Positions 27,694 through 37,379 are shown, numbered from the stretch's first letter. The stretch: 64,000 bases of DNA from Marivibrio halodurans (GCF_017963645.1 NZ_JAGMWN010000001.1:62001-126000), one strand, 5' to 3'. Numbers and translations: made by a program. The notes: generated by a model not told the origin, from the sequence alone.

Positions 27694-29550
27694 ATGACGT
27701 CATCCGGCGAGGAGGCTCCGAAAAAGGCTTCGGCCCAGGCTCGAAAGGGGACGGGCCGAAAGGGCGCCGATGCCGTGCGCCGCCACCAGTTTCGCACGCT
27801 GTTGACCCTGCTTCCCTATCTCTGGCCGCCGGGGCGCCGGGACATCAGGAACCGGGTCGTATTGGCCGTCATGGCGTTGGCCCTGGCGAAGGTCGCCACG
27901 GTCTATGTTCCGATTCTCTACAAACAGGCGGTGGATGCGCTCGATAAGGGCGGGGGCGGGGAGGCCGCGGTGCTCGCCGTGCCGGTCGGCCTCATCGTCG
28001 CCTACGGCACGGTACGGCTCGCCTCCAGTCTGTTCCAGGAACTGCGCGAGGCCCTGTTCGCGCGGGTCACGCAGAACGCCATCCGCAATGCCGCGCTCAA
28101 TACCTTCCGGCATTTGCACGGGCTCTCCCTACGCTATCATCTGGAGCGCCAGACAGGCGGCCTCAGCCGGGTGATCGAGCGTGGGGTGAAGGGGATCGAG
28201 TTCCTGCTCTCCTTCACGCTGTTCAACATCCTGCCGACCTTGATCGAGATCGTGTTGGTCTGCGGGATCCTTTGGTCGATGCTGGATTGGCGGTTCGCGG
28301 CGGCGACCTTCCTGACGATCGCGGGTTATATCGCCTACACGCTGGTGGTGACCGAATGGCGCCTCAAGTTCCGACGCGCCATGAACGACAAGGATTCGGA
28401 AGCCAACACCAAGGCGATCGACAGCCTGTTGAACTATGAGACCGTAAAGTATTTCGGCGCGGAAGGGCATGAGAGCGCGCGTTTCGACCGCTCCATGCGC
28501 GGATACGAGGAAGCGGCGGTCCGCTCCATCACATCGCTGGCCGCGGTCAATATCGGCCAGGGCGGCATCATCGCCGTCGGTCTCGTCGCGGTCATGCTGA
28601 TGGCGGCGGACGGCGTGGTCTCGGGGGCGATGAGCCTCGGCGACTTCGTGCTGGTGAACACCTATCTGATCCAGCTCTATCTACCGCTCAATTTCCTCGG
28701 CTTCGTCTATCGCCAGATCCGGCAGTCCCTGACCGACATGGAGGATATGTTCTCGATCCTGCGGATCGAACGGGAGGTGGAGGATGGGCCCGGCGCCGGG
28801 GCGCTCGCGATCGCGGGCGGCGCGGTTCGGTTCGAAGGGGTGGTCTTCGGCTATGACCCCCGACGACCGATCCTGAAGGGGGTGGATTTCCATGTCCCGG
28901 CCGGCCGGACGCTCGCCATCGTCGGGCCGTCGGGCGCGGGTAAATCGACGATCAGCCGGTTGCTCTTCCGCTTTTATGACGTACAGGCGGGACGCGTCAC
29001 GATCGATGGGCAGGATATCCGGGACGCGACCCAGGCGAGCGTACGCGCGGCCATCGGTATCGTGCCCCAGGATACCGTGCTCTTCAACGACACCATCCGC
29101 TACAACATCGCCTATGGCCGTCAGGGCGCCGATTTCGCGGCGGTCGAGCGCGCCGCGCGGTTGGCCCGCATCGATCGCTTCATCGAGGATCTGCCCGACG
29201 GGTACGACACCATGGTGGGGGAACGGGGCCTGAAACTCTCCGGTGGGGAGAAACAGCGCGTGGCTATCGCGCGCACGATCCTGAAGAACCCGGCGATCCT
29301 GCTGTTCGACGAGGCGACATCGGCCCTCGATACCGCGACCGAGCGCGATATCCAGCAGAGCCTGCGCACGGTTAGTGAAGGGCGCACGACGCTGATCATC
29401 GCGCACCGGCTCTCCACGGTCGTGGACGCGGACGAGATCATCGTGCTTTCCGAGGGCGTGGTGGCGGAGCGCGGCCGCCATGCCGATCTGTTGGCGGCCG
29501 ATGGTCCCTATGCCCGCATGTGGCGTCGCCAGCAACGCGTCGAGGGATGA
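27694..29550 (+). CDS. Atm1/ABCB7-type ABC exporter (permease-ATPase fusion)
   Basis: 618 residues: about 45 basic N-terminal residues, six membrane helices (about 50-350), then the nucleotide-binding domain. NYETVKYFGAEGHE is the diagnostic Atm1/HMT1 signature. Walker A GPSGAGKST, signature LSGGEKQR, Walker B ILLFDEATSALD, H-loop AHRLST. Bacterial homologues export glutathione-bound metals or related thiol conjugates as homodimers. It is transcribed divergently from mrpA. Confidence 0.92.
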   Translation: MTSSGEEAPKKASAQARKGTGRKGADAVRRHQFRTLLTLLPYLWPPGRRDIRNRVVLAVMALALAKVATVYVPILYKQAVDALDKGGGGEAAVLAVPVGLIVAYGTVRLASSLFQELREALFARVTQNAIRNAALNTFRHLHGLSLRYHLERQTGGLSRVIERGVKGIEFLLSFTLFNILPTLIEIVLVCGILWSMLDWRFAAATFLTIAGYIAYTLVVTEWRLKFRRAMNDKDSEANTKAIDSLLNYETVKYFGAEGHESARFDRSMRGYEEAAVRSITSLAAVNIGQGGIIAVGLVAVMLMAADGVVSGAMSLGDFVLVNTYLIQLYLPLNFLGFVYRQIRQSLTDMEDMFSILRIEREVEDGPGAGALAIAGGAVRFEGVVFGYDPRRPILKGVDFHVPAGRTLAIVGPSGAGKSTISRLLFRFYDVQAGRVTIDGQDIRDATQASVRAAIGIVPQDTVLFNDTIRYNIAYGRQGADFAAVERAARLARIDRFIEDLPDGYDTMVGERGLKLSGGEKQRVAIARTILKNPAILLFDEATSALDTATERDIQQSLRTVSEGRTTLIIAHRLSTVVDADEIIVLSEGVVAERGRHADLLAADGPYARMWRRQQRVEG

Positions 29551-29693
29551 CGGGGCGCCGGGCGCGCTTCCACACCCGCCTGCCCCTGATCTTGTTGCGA
29601 GCACGCCTGACGTGCGTTTCGGCCAGCATATCGCGTTGGCTTAGGCGGCTCGGAGAATATCTCCCTATGATAGTAATACCCGAAAAAGTAATG

Positions 29694-29708
29694 CTATCGA
29701 CGCGATAG
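29694..29708. promoter_or_regulatory. inverted repeat in an AT-rich upstream region, possible operator
   Basis: CTATCG-ACG-CGATAG, a perfect 6-bp inverted repeat, about 63 bp before the GNAT-like gene. The 29660-29730 stretch is clearly richer in A and T than the surroundings (TGATAGTAATACCC, TGATATTTTAACTC), as expected of a promoter region. GATAGT also recurs at about 29669. Confidence 0.35.
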
Positions 29709-29770
29709 TCTGATATTTTAACTCGATGGCAACCTTTGCGTGCCTTCGGCCATCCGTATCGGAGAGATTG

Positions 29771-30466
29771 ATGGAACAGATACTTGATCTGCCGGACTAT
29801 GAACTGACGTTGTCGATCGTGGAGGATACGTCGGTGATTTTCGAGCAGCCCGATCGTCCGGCCACCTCGCTGGTTTTCGATCCGGGGCGCGGTGTGTTCT
29901 CGGACAGTTTCGCGGTGCTCGGTCATGATCGCGACGGAACCCTGATGCACACCCAGGCGGTCGGCTTCCGCGATCCGGAGACATCCCTGAAGCGCTATAT
30001 CCAGAGCAGCTTCCTCGATTACCGGCCGTCTGACTACCCGCTGCACGCCTTGCGGTGCCGGATGGACCTGCCGGAGGCATTCGCCTTCATGCAGGGGTCC
30101 TTCGCCTATCAGGGGGAGCTATGGATGCGGCCAGGGCGCGGCGGACGCCAGGGGCTGGGGCTCGCGCGGAAGCTGACGAACTTCGCGATGATGCATGCGC
30201 TTGAGCGCTGGGACTACGACGTCATCTGGGCGGTGGTCTCGGAGAAGAAGATTCGCGCGCGGTTTCCTCAACGCGCGGGCTATCCGCACCATAACGGCCC
30301 GGCCTTCACCTGGAGCGCGGGGGAGCAGAGCCTGGAGGAATATGTCGTCTGGGCGCTGGCCGAGGAGGTTCCGAACTATTCGAAGGATATGCGCTGCGAC
30401 GGTGTCGGATCGGTGAAGACCGCCAACTTGCCGAGGGAGAGCAGCGGCACGGTGATGCGCTTGTAA
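29771..30466 (+). CDS. GNAT-like acetyltransferase-fold protein, uncharacterised
   Basis: 231 residues from the ATG at 29771 (GGAGAG upstream). I do not recognise a named family. The segment GRGGRQGLGLARKLTNFAM (about 135-153) resembles the R/Q-x-x-G-x-G/A acyl-CoA loop of GNAT enzymes. The strand/helix that follows (YDVIWAVVSEKK.. GYPH) fits the usual end of that fold. The last 30 residues are encoded over the 3' end of the opposing gene at 30376, so the native C-terminus may be shorter in relatives. Single-gene transcript with its own AT-rich upstream region. Confidence 0.6.
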   Translation: MEQILDLPDYELTLSIVEDTSVIFEQPDRPATSLVFDPGRGVFSDSFAVLGHDRDGTLMHTQAVGFRDPETSLKRYIQSSFLDYRPSDYPLHALRCRMDLPEAFAFMQGSFAYQGELWMRPGRGGRQGLGLARKLTNFAMMHALERWDYDVIWAVVSEKKIRARFPQRAGYPHHNGPAFTWSAGEQSLEEYVVWALAEEVPNYSKDMRCDGVGSVKTANLPRESSGTVMRL

Positions 30467-31209
30467 TGCAGCCAGCGCCGCTCCCGCCCGCCGAGACGAA
30501 CCGGTGCGGTGACCAGATCGACGACGGGTCTGTTGTCGGCGATCGCCGTGCGATAGGCCCGGGTCACCGCATCGCCGAAACCATTGTCCGCCGGATCGAT
30601 CAGATCGTCCTTGCCGACGGTCTCGTCGACCTCCTCCTTGGTGCAGACATTGGCGAAGAGCGTGCGTCCGCCGATATGGGCATAGCGCAGGCGGCCGGCT
30701 TCCACCACGTCATAGAGGATGATGTCGTCAATGGCGTTGTCGCGGACCTTGATCTCGATCGAACGCGCGACGGCGGCCTCGTCCTCCGAGGTGTCGAGCG
30801 CGCGGATGCGCGGTGTCATGTCCACCGGCCGGCGCGCGATCTCCTCGATATAGTCGAGACGCTCGAACACTTCCTTGCCCCGGAGCGTCTCCTCCGCCCA
30901 GCCGGCGATGTAGTAGCGAAGACTTACCGTCTCCGCCCCGGCATCATGGCAGACCGCGTTGGTGGCGGCGTTGAGGGCCGACCAGCCCGTCGCGTCCGGA
31001 ACCCAGGTCAGAAGGGGGGGCGTCGCGCCGTCAAGACCCGCGCGGTCGCCGGTTACCTCGCGGGCGCCCTTGCGGCCCAGGACGATCACGCCGCCGGCAT
31101 AGCGCAGGCATGCACCCAACGCCGGATCCTCGACCGAACGCGGGGCGGGCCGATCGTAGCGCTTACCTTCGTTATCGAACCAGGCGCACCAGCTTTCCGA
31201 TTGGCTCAT
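30376..31209 (-). CDS. PAS-like protein, uncharacterised
   Basis: 277 residues from the ATG at 31209; a GTG at 31212 is equally placed. No signal peptide or membrane segment. The C-terminal half (about 165-270) reads like a PAS domain: IEIKVRDNAI, YDVVEAGRLRYAHIGG, a long helix, then RRWLHYKRITVPLLSLGKLAVF, which is the terminal strand pair seen in PAS_5-like proteins. The N-terminal half is unknown. It follows an XRE regulator by 25 bp on the same strand and probably shares its transcript. The 3' end overlaps the GNAT-like gene tail-to-tail. Confidence 0.5.
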   Translation of the reverse strand: MSQSESWCAWFDNEGKRYDRPAPRSVEDPALGACLRYAGGVIVLGRKGAREVTGDRAGLDGATPPLLTWVPDATGWSALNAATNAVCHDAGAETVSLRYYIAGWAEETLRGKEVFERLDYIEEIARRPVDMTPRIRALDTSEDEAAVARSIEIKVRDNAIDDIILYDVVEAGRLRYAHIGGRTLFANVCTKEEVDETVGKDDLIDPADNGFGDAVTRAYRTAIADNRPVVDLVTAPVRLGGRERRWLHYKRITVPLLSLGKLAVFTDPTPSQRISFE

Positions 31210-31234
31210 CACCGTTCACTCCGTGCCCCCGGCG

Positions 31235-31570
31235 TCACGAAACGGTGGTTTCCTCCTCCACCGGATCTGGTGCCACGGCGCGGGATGGTCCGCCAGCGCG
31301 TGGTACCGACGTCCCCGCCGCGCGCGGCGACTTTTCGACGTCCAGGGTCAACCCATCGAAAATCCGTTCCAAAGTGACATTTAACACGTCCGCGAGCCGG
31401 AGCAAGGTAGTATGATCCGGCATCGTTTCGCCTTTTTCGAAGGATGCCAGCTTTTCCTCGCAGCCGCGCACCTGTTTGGCGAGGCTCGCGCGGGACATCG
31501 CGCGGCCCAATCGCAGGCGCTTCAGGTTGCGTCCGACGACGACGACGACCTGTTTTTCCACCACCGGCAT
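31235..31570 (-). CDS. XRE-family helix-turn-helix regulator
   Basis: 111 residues from the ATG at 31570, which has GGAAG in front; an upstream ATG at 31618 lacks a ribosome site. The HTH_3 domain covers about 10-68: LKRLRLGRAMSRASLAKQV, then CEEKLASFEKGETMPDHTTL and LLRLADVLNVTLERIF. A Pro/Ala-rich acidic tail follows. Cro/CI-type regulators of this size usually act on their own or a neighbouring promoter. It is the first gene of a pair with the PAS-like protein. Confidence 0.75.
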   Translation of the reverse strand: MPVVEKQVVVVVGRNLKRLRLGRAMSRASLAKQVRGCEEKLASFEKGETMPDHTTLLRLADVLNVTLERIFDGLTLDVEKSPRAAGTSVPRAGGPSRAVAPDPVEEETTVS

Positions 31571-31699
31571 CGCATCTTCCAAAGGTTGCGGCAATTCTCG
31601 TTTGGAGTGTGCCGCCATCGGGCGCGCGATGCAACTGATAGATGCCGTATGTCGGTCGATGGGATGGCTGATAGGCCGTGGGTTGCGCCATGAATGGGA

Positions 31700-31732
31700 A
31701 AGCCCGCGCGGATCAGGCTCACGCGCGGGCTT
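31700..31732 (-). terminator. rho-independent terminator after the peroxiredoxin gene
   Basis: AAGCCCGCGCG (31700-31710), 11-nt loop, CGCGCGGGCTT (31722-31732): an 11-bp perfect stem. On the reverse strand the stem is followed by a short T-run then CCC. It is 55 bp past the peroxiredoxin stop. Confidence 0.6.
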
Positions 31733-31787
31733 CCCTGCAATGGTTCGATGGGGTTTCGTTCAGTGAAAACCCCGGGGTTGGCTGTGA

Positions 31788-32450
<663 letters not shown>

Positions 32451-32617
32451 TGGTTTTCTCCCTCTCATCGTTCCGTACGGGTTACGACTGCCCGGAATAA
32501 AGGGTGCGGCGATCGGTTTTACAAGGTTTACGTGGAGAATTCGGGCCGTGCCGGCCGATGCCGTCCCCTTCCGATGAATTCTTGGCGATCGGGGTGAAGC
32601 GCGCTAGCTCTTGTCCC

Positions 32618-33739
32618 ATGGTGACGCGGCCGCATTTCATCGCCTCGGAAATTTATCGCAAGTCGCGATATGGCGCGAAGCATCCGCTTTCCATCCCCCG
32701 GGTTTCGCTGGTAGCGGACATGATACGGCTGTTGGGGTGGCTGGACGAGGCGGTCTATCGCGACGGACCGGTTGCGACACCGGCGCAACTCGCCCGGTTC
32801 CACGATCCGACCTATATCGAGGCCGTCCGGCGGGCGGAGCGAACCGGCAGCCTGTCGGACGAGGAGCGGCGGCGCTGGAACGTCGGCGCGGGCGGCAATC
32901 CGATCTATGGCGAGGTCTATCGGCGTCCGGCGACGGCGGCCGGCTCCTCCATCCTGGCGGCGGAGATGCTGCGCGAGGGCGGGATCGTGCACAGCCCGGC
33001 CGGGGGAACCCATCACGGCCGTCCCGACCGGGCCAGCGGCTTTTGCTATTTCAACGATCCGGTGCTGGGCATCCTGACCTTGCTGGATCAGGGGATAACG
33101 CCGATCGCCTATATCGACCTGGATGCCCATCACGGGGACGGGGTGGAGGCGGCCTTCGGCGACGATCCCCGGGTCCTGACCCTCTCCGTCCATCAGGAGG
33201 GGCTCTGGCCGCGCACCGGAACCGTCGAGCGCGCGCGCTCCCTCGTTGGAGCGGTCAATTTCCCGGTGCCGGAAGGCTTCCATGACGACGAGTTCGCCTA
33301 CGTCCTGGAGAGCGCGGTCCTGCCGCTGGTCGTGGATCACGCCCCGGCCGCGATCGTCATCCAGTGCGGGGTGGATGGGCTGTTCGAGGACCCGCTTTCC
33401 AAACTGGCGCTTTCCAACGGCAGTTATTGGCGCGCGGTGGATATGCTGCGGCCGCTGGCGCCACGCCTGCTGGTGCTGGGCGGTGGCGGCTACAATCCCT
33501 TTGCCGTCGCCCGCGCTTGGAGCGGGGTGTGGGCGCGTCTCAATCATTTGGAGATTCCGGACCGTCTGCCGAAGCAGGCGGAAAGCCTGCTGCGCGCTGT
33601 CCCCTGGCGCCATAGCATGGCGCGGAGCGCGCCGAACCATTGGTTCACCACGCTGGCCGACCGCCCGCGCGGCGGCCCGATCCGCGAGCCGGTCCGGGCC
33701 ATGATACGCGAGGCCTTGTGGAAAAAAGCCCTGGTTTAG
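32618..33739 (+). CDS. histone-deacetylase-superfamily protein (AcuC/acetylpolyamine amidohydrolase-like)
   Basis: 373 residues from the ATG at 32618. Zn-dependent deacetylase fold. GGTHHGRPDRASGFCYFND gives the paired active-site His, YIDLDAHHGDGVEAAF the zinc-binding Asp/His, and CGVDGLFEDPLS the second zinc Asp. LVLGGGGYNP carries the Gly-rich loop and Tyr. Bacterial members remove acetyl groups from acetyl-CoA synthetase, polyamines or lysine. It is divergent from the peroxiredoxin and stands alone. Confidence 0.85.
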   Translation: MVTRPHFIASEIYRKSRYGAKHPLSIPRVSLVADMIRLLGWLDEAVYRDGPVATPAQLARFHDPTYIEAVRRAERTGSLSDEERRRWNVGAGGNPIYGEVYRRPATAAGSSILAAEMLREGGIVHSPAGGTHHGRPDRASGFCYFNDPVLGILTLLDQGITPIAYIDLDAHHGDGVEAAFGDDPRVLTLSVHQEGLWPRTGTVERARSLVGAVNFPVPEGFHDDEFAYVLESAVLPLVVDHAPAAIVIQCGVDGLFEDPLSKLALSNGSYWRAVDMLRPLAPRLLVLGGGGYNPFAVARAWSGVWARLNHLEIPDRLPKQAESLLRAVPWRHSMARSAPNHWFTTLADRPRGGPIREPVRAMIREALWKKALV

Positions 33740-33795
33740 GCGATTTCTTTGTTCTAGTTTTGCCCCGGATCGAAACAAGAACAAGGGAGGTGGCC

Positions 33796-34245
33796 ATGAC
33801 CGGGGCCGTTCGTGACGAGACACCGAGGAATAGAACGGGCGGATGCGCCTGCGGTTCTGTGCGCTATCGCGTCGACGGGCCGATGAAGCAGGTGATTGCC
33901 TGCCATTGCTCCATCTGTCGGCGGCAGACAAGTCATTTCCTGGCCTTCACGGCCGCCTGGACGGATCAGTTGAGCGTGACCGGCGCCGATCGTATCGCCT
34001 GGTACCGGTCGAGCGAGACGAGCCGGCGCGGATTCTGTAGCGATTGCGGCAGTTTCCTATTCTTCGAGACCGACGGGGCGGAGAAGGTCTCGATCTCGGC
34101 GGGAAGCCTCGACGACGATACCGGCTTCCGCCTGGTCGCCCACATCCATGTCGACGACAAGAGCGGTTATTACCAGATCGCGGACGATGCAGCGCGTTGG
34201 CCGCAGGGGGGAGACGACGTCCCCATGCCGCCGCGCGACGCGTGA
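33796..34245 (+). CDS. GFA-family zinc-binding protein, second copy
   Basis: 149 residues; ATG preceded by AAGGGAGGTGGCC. Cys17/Cys19 (GGCACGSV), Cys36/Cys38/Cys41 (CHCSIC) and a later FCSDCGS pair give the GFA zinc sites. It is closer to the canonical GFA length than the protein at 20567. Reaction unknown. It lies 56 bp after the deacetylase gene and could be co-transcribed. Confidence 0.82.
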   Translation: MTGAVRDETPRNRTGGCACGSVRYRVDGPMKQVIACHCSICRRQTSHFLAFTAAWTDQLSVTGADRIAWYRSSETSRRGFCSDCGSFLFFETDGAEKVSISAGSLDDDTGFRLVAHIHVDDKSGYYQIADDAARWPQGGDDVPMPPRDA

Positions 34246-34302
34246 TCCCGCATTGACCGGCATGGGCCGGGGCATCGCCCTCGGCCCATTCCTTCCGGAC
34301 CG

Positions 34303-35607
34303 CTATCCCAGAACCGAGAAGCTGCTCTCCGGATTGATCGTGCGAAGGCGGCTGTAGAATCCGACATCGATCGATCGGTCGATATAGCTCATGTGGAAGC
34401 GCACGGGCTCGGCGTCATGGTCGTGGCCGTCCTCGACCGCCTCGATCAGTTCCGCCATCATCCTGCCGGCGGGCGGGGCGTTCTTGAATTGGTTCCCGCT
34501 GGAGCCGCAGGCCATGTAGAAGCCGGGCACGCAGCTCTTGTCATAGATCGGAATCCAATCGTCGGACGCGTCGTAGAGCGAGACCACGCCCTTCATCTGG
34601 CTCGGAATGCCGAGGCTGGGGACCCGCTGGGCGGTGCGCATCGCCTGGATCTTCCATTGTTCGGTGAAGTTCTCGTCGAAATCGTCGGGATCGACGAACT
34701 CGCGCGGGTCGCATTCCGGGTCCTCGCTGCCGATCAGCAGGTAATTGCCCTTTTCCGGCCGGGTATAGCAGGAGATATCGCTGTCGGAGGTGACGATGCC
34801 GAGCGTGTCCCAGTTCTCCACCGGCATGGGGACATGCACGACCTCTTGTTTCAGCGCCTTGGTGCCGATCTTCATGTCGGCCGTCGCGCCCGCCATCTCG
34901 TTGATCTTGGCGGAATGCGGGCCGGCGACATTGACGACGACGGGCGCGTCGATCCGGCTGCCGTCCTTCAGGGTGACGCCGGCGATGCGGCCATCGTCCC
35001 CCTTGCGGATTTCCGCCACTTCCGCGTTGAAGCGGAAGGCCCCGCCGGCGGCCTCGGCCGCGCGCTGGATATTGTGGGTAGCGAGTTGCGGGTCGGAGAT
35101 ATAGCCCGCGCAGGGGAAGAAGACGCCGCCCCGGATCGTGCCGCCGGTCGGCTCTCCGAAGCCTTCGTCCTCCGGTCGTTTCGGCGGGGCGTATGTGTTC
35201 AGGTTCATGTGCGGCAACTTGGCCTTGATGGTTTCCGTGTCCCATTCCTCGAACGGAATGCCGACCGCGCGCTGGTGGTCGAGCAGGGCGGCGAGATAGC
35301 CGTTCGCCTCCGTCTTCATGACCAGCGCGCCGCGATCGTGGAAGGCGGCGAGGCCGCGCTCATCCTCCACGCCCAGATAGTCCGCCCAATGCTTCCAGTA
35401 GAAATAGCCCTCATAGGCGAAGGCCGTGCCGTCGCGCGTCGAATAGTGGGTGCGGATGATGGCGCAGGAGGCCGAGGTCGAGCCGTAACCGGCCGCGGGT
35501 AGCTTATCGATATTGAGGGTCTTCCACCCCTTGCGGCTCAACTCCAACCCGACGGCGGCGCCGATGATGCCCGCCCCGATGATGATCGCGTCGAAACGCT
35601 CCGACAT
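34303..35607 (-). CDS. FAD-dependent amine/amino acid oxidoreductase (DAO family)
   Basis: 434 residues. N-terminal FAD Rossmann motif AIIIGAGIIGAAVGLELSRKG; the DAO-fold middle region PVVVNVAGPHS; and a C-terminal GFYMACGSSGNQFKNAPPAGRMMAEL flavin segment. Resembles sarcosine oxidase beta / dimethylglycine-type dehydrogenases, which oxidise secondary amines or N-methyl amino acids; the exact substrate is unknown. GAGGAC precedes the start. A PAS_5-like gene lies 30 bp upstream on the same strand. Confidence 0.85.
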   Translation of the reverse strand: MSERFDAIIIGAGIIGAAVGLELSRKGWKTLNIDKLPAAGYGSTSASCAIIRTHYSTRDGTAFAYEGYFYWKHWADYLGVEDERGLAAFHDRGALVMKTEANGYLAALLDHQRAVGIPFEEWDTETIKAKLPHMNLNTYAPPKRPEDEGFGEPTGGTIRGGVFFPCAGYISDPQLATHNIQRAAEAAGGAFRFNAEVAEIRKGDDGRIAGVTLKDGSRIDAPVVVNVAGPHSAKINEMAGATADMKIGTKALKQEVVHVPMPVENWDTLGIVTSDSDISCYTRPEKGNYLLIGSEDPECDPREFVDPDDFDENFTEQWKIQAMRTAQRVPSLGIPSQMKGVVSLYDASDDWIPIYDKSCVPGFYMACGSSGNQFKNAPPAGRMMAELIEAVEDGHDHDAEPVRFHMSYIDRSIDVGFYSRLRTINPESSFSVLG

Positions 35608-35637
35608 GTCCTCGAACTCCCCCGCTGGCGCCGCGTC

Positions 35638-36123
35638 TCAGCGCGACGTGAAGAATGTGCCGCCGAAGAGCCAGACATCGTCCGCGTCACGGCCCAGGAT
35701 GGGCAAGGACATGGTCTCGATCGGCGTGTCATAGTCGCCGGAGACGAAACGGGCGCGCAGGAATAACGGCTCCCGGCTGTCGCGTACCGCATTGGAAAGC
35801 GCGATCGCCTGCTCCGCCTCTTCCGACGTCATATGCTCCCGAAGCGGCACGTTGGTCACTTCCTGACCGTAAATCTCGACGATTCGGGTGCCGAGCAAGC
35901 GGTATCGCCAGTCGCTTCCATCTTCCAACGGCTCCAGGATGAAAATGCTGTCCAGACAGTCGAGCCGGGCCAGATCGTCCATCGCGATTTGTCGCCGCCA
36001 GGGCAGGTTCGGCGGCGGGGCGAGCGCGCGCCAATAGGCGTGAAGCGCCTTGGCGCGCGGGCCGGCGGGGGCGTCGAGGCGCTCGAAGAATGCACCGTAG
36101 AGGTCGGTTCCGTCGCCGGCCAA
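35638..36123 (-). CDS. PAS_5-like domain protein
   Basis: 161 residues with a TTG start (GGGAG 10 bp upstream). Pattern of the alphaproteobacterial PAS_5 family: LHAYWRALAPPPNLPWRRQI, then IFILEPL.. DWRYRLLGTRIVEIYG and a final MSLPILGRDADDVWLFGGTFF strand pair. Such small proteins are single sensor-like domains without output module. It is upstream of the FAD oxidoreductase and may be co-transcribed with it. Confidence 0.72.
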   Translation of the reverse strand: MAGDGTDLYGAFFERLDAPAGPRAKALHAYWRALAPPPNLPWRRQIAMDDLARLDCLDSIFILEPLEDGSDWRYRLLGTRIVEIYGQEVTNVPLREHMTSEEAEQAIALSNAVRDSREPLFLRARFVSGDYDTPIETMSLPILGRDADDVWLFGGTFFTSR

Positions 36124-36304
36124 GCCTTTACCACTCCCAGTTCACGGCGGCCGCCCGCACGGCCCTTCGCGTTCATCGCCCGGCGTCGTTCCACCGCCCG
36201 AAGGGAAGTGTCGGGCTAAGCCGGCACGCTTGCAACCGTAGTCTCGGCCCGTGTATCGGATCGGAATGGCCATTCAAGGCCGCGGGCAACGGAAGGGACG
36301 GGTG

Positions 36305-37303
36305 ATGGCGGACCAAGCGGAACAAAGCGGGGCTTGCCTCGAACGAAGCGGGGACCTGCCGACGCGGGCGGCGATCGAGGCGGCGGGACGGGCGATCGCC
36401 GGTCATGTCCGGCGGACGCCGGTACTCGATATCGATCGGGCCGAGCTGGGCCTGACCGGCGGTGCCGCCGTTACCCTGAAACTGGAGCATTTGCAGCATA
36501 CCGGCTCCTTCAAGGCGCGTGGCGCCTTCAATGCCTTGCTCTCGGAGCCGGTGCCGCCGGCCGGCGTCATCGCGGCCTCCGGTGGCAATCACGGCGCGGC
36601 GGTCGCTTACGCGGCGCGGGCACTAGGCCATCGGGCGGAGATCTTCGTGCCGGAGATCGCCCACCCGGCCAAGCGCGCGCGCCTGGAAGCTTATGGCGCC
36701 AAGCTTCATGTGGTCGGCCGCGATTTTCAGGAAGCGCTGGATGCCTGCCTCACGCGGCGGGAAGAGACGGGCGCCCGCCTGCTGCATGCCTATGATCAAC
36801 CGGCCATCCTGGCGGGGCAGGGGACCGTCGCCGACGAATTGGCGGTGCAGGCGCCGGACCTCGACACCCTGTTGGTGGCGGTCGGCGGCGGTGGGTTGAT
36901 CGGCGGGATCGCCTGCCGTTATCGCGGCGATGTCCGGCTGATCGCGGTGGAGACGGAGGGGACGGCCGCTCTCCACGCCTCGCGCCGTGCCGGCACGCCG
37001 ACGGAGGTGGCGGTTTCCGGCCTGGCGGCGGATTCATTGGGCGCCCGCAGGATTGGGGATTTAGCCTTCGCGGCGTCCCGGTCCTTCGTCGCCGATAGTC
37101 TTCTGATCGACGACGCCGCCGTTCGACAGGCGCAGGGGTGGCTTTGGGAAACGGTGCGCCAGATCGCCGAGCCCGGCGGGGCGGTCGCTCTCGGGGCGCT
37201 ATTGTCCGGGGCCTATCGCCCGGCTGATGGGGAGCGGGTTGGGGTGCTGATCTGCGGCGCCAACACGAAACCTGCCGATCCATCCGATCCGGCGGCGGAT
37301 TGA
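36305..37303 (+). CDS. PLP-dependent threonine/serine dehydratase-like enzyme
   Basis: 332 residues from the ATG at 36305. Fold type II PLP enzyme: Schiff-base Lys in HTGSFKARGAFNAL, phosphate/substrate loop ASGGNHGAAVAYAA, glycine loop VGGGGLIGGIACRY and a C-terminal LICGANTKP, in which an Asn-Thr replaces the more common Gly-Gly-Asn. It deaminates or racemises a hydroxy amino acid; no ACT regulatory domain, so it is the catabolic/short form. Followed by a strong bidirectional terminator. Confidence 0.85.
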   Translation: MADQAEQSGACLERSGDLPTRAAIEAAGRAIAGHVRRTPVLDIDRAELGLTGGAAVTLKLEHLQHTGSFKARGAFNALLSEPVPPAGVIAASGGNHGAAVAYAARALGHRAEIFVPEIAHPAKRARLEAYGAKLHVVGRDFQEALDACLTRREETGARLLHAYDQPAILAGQGTVADELAVQAPDLDTLLVAVGGGGLIGGIACRYRGDVRLIAVETEGTAALHASRRAGTPTEVAVSGLAADSLGARRIGDLAFAASRSFVADSLLIDDAAVRQAQGWLWETVRQIAEPGGAVALGALLSGAYRPADGERVGVLICGANTKPADPSDPAAD

Positions 37304-37320
37304 CATTGTCGCGGATCGAT

Positions 37321-37354
37321 AAAACCCCGGCGCGGAAAATCGCGCCGGGGTTTT
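37321..37354. terminator. bidirectional rho-independent terminator
   Basis: AAAACCCCGGCGCG (37321-37334), loop GAAAAT, CGCGCCGGGGTTTT (37341-37354): a perfect 14-bp stem with A-run and T-run on opposite sides. It serves the dehydratase on the forward strand and the small reverse-strand peptide gene. Confidence 0.92.
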
Positions 37355-37379
37355 CAGCTTCATATAGGGATTATGCCGG

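Noticed and set aside
29771-30466. LuxI-type autoinducer synthase.
   Set aside because: Although the size and a GNAT-like fold are suggestive, the conserved LuxI N-terminal Arg/Phe/Trp and Asp pattern is not seen and no LuxR gene is adjacent.
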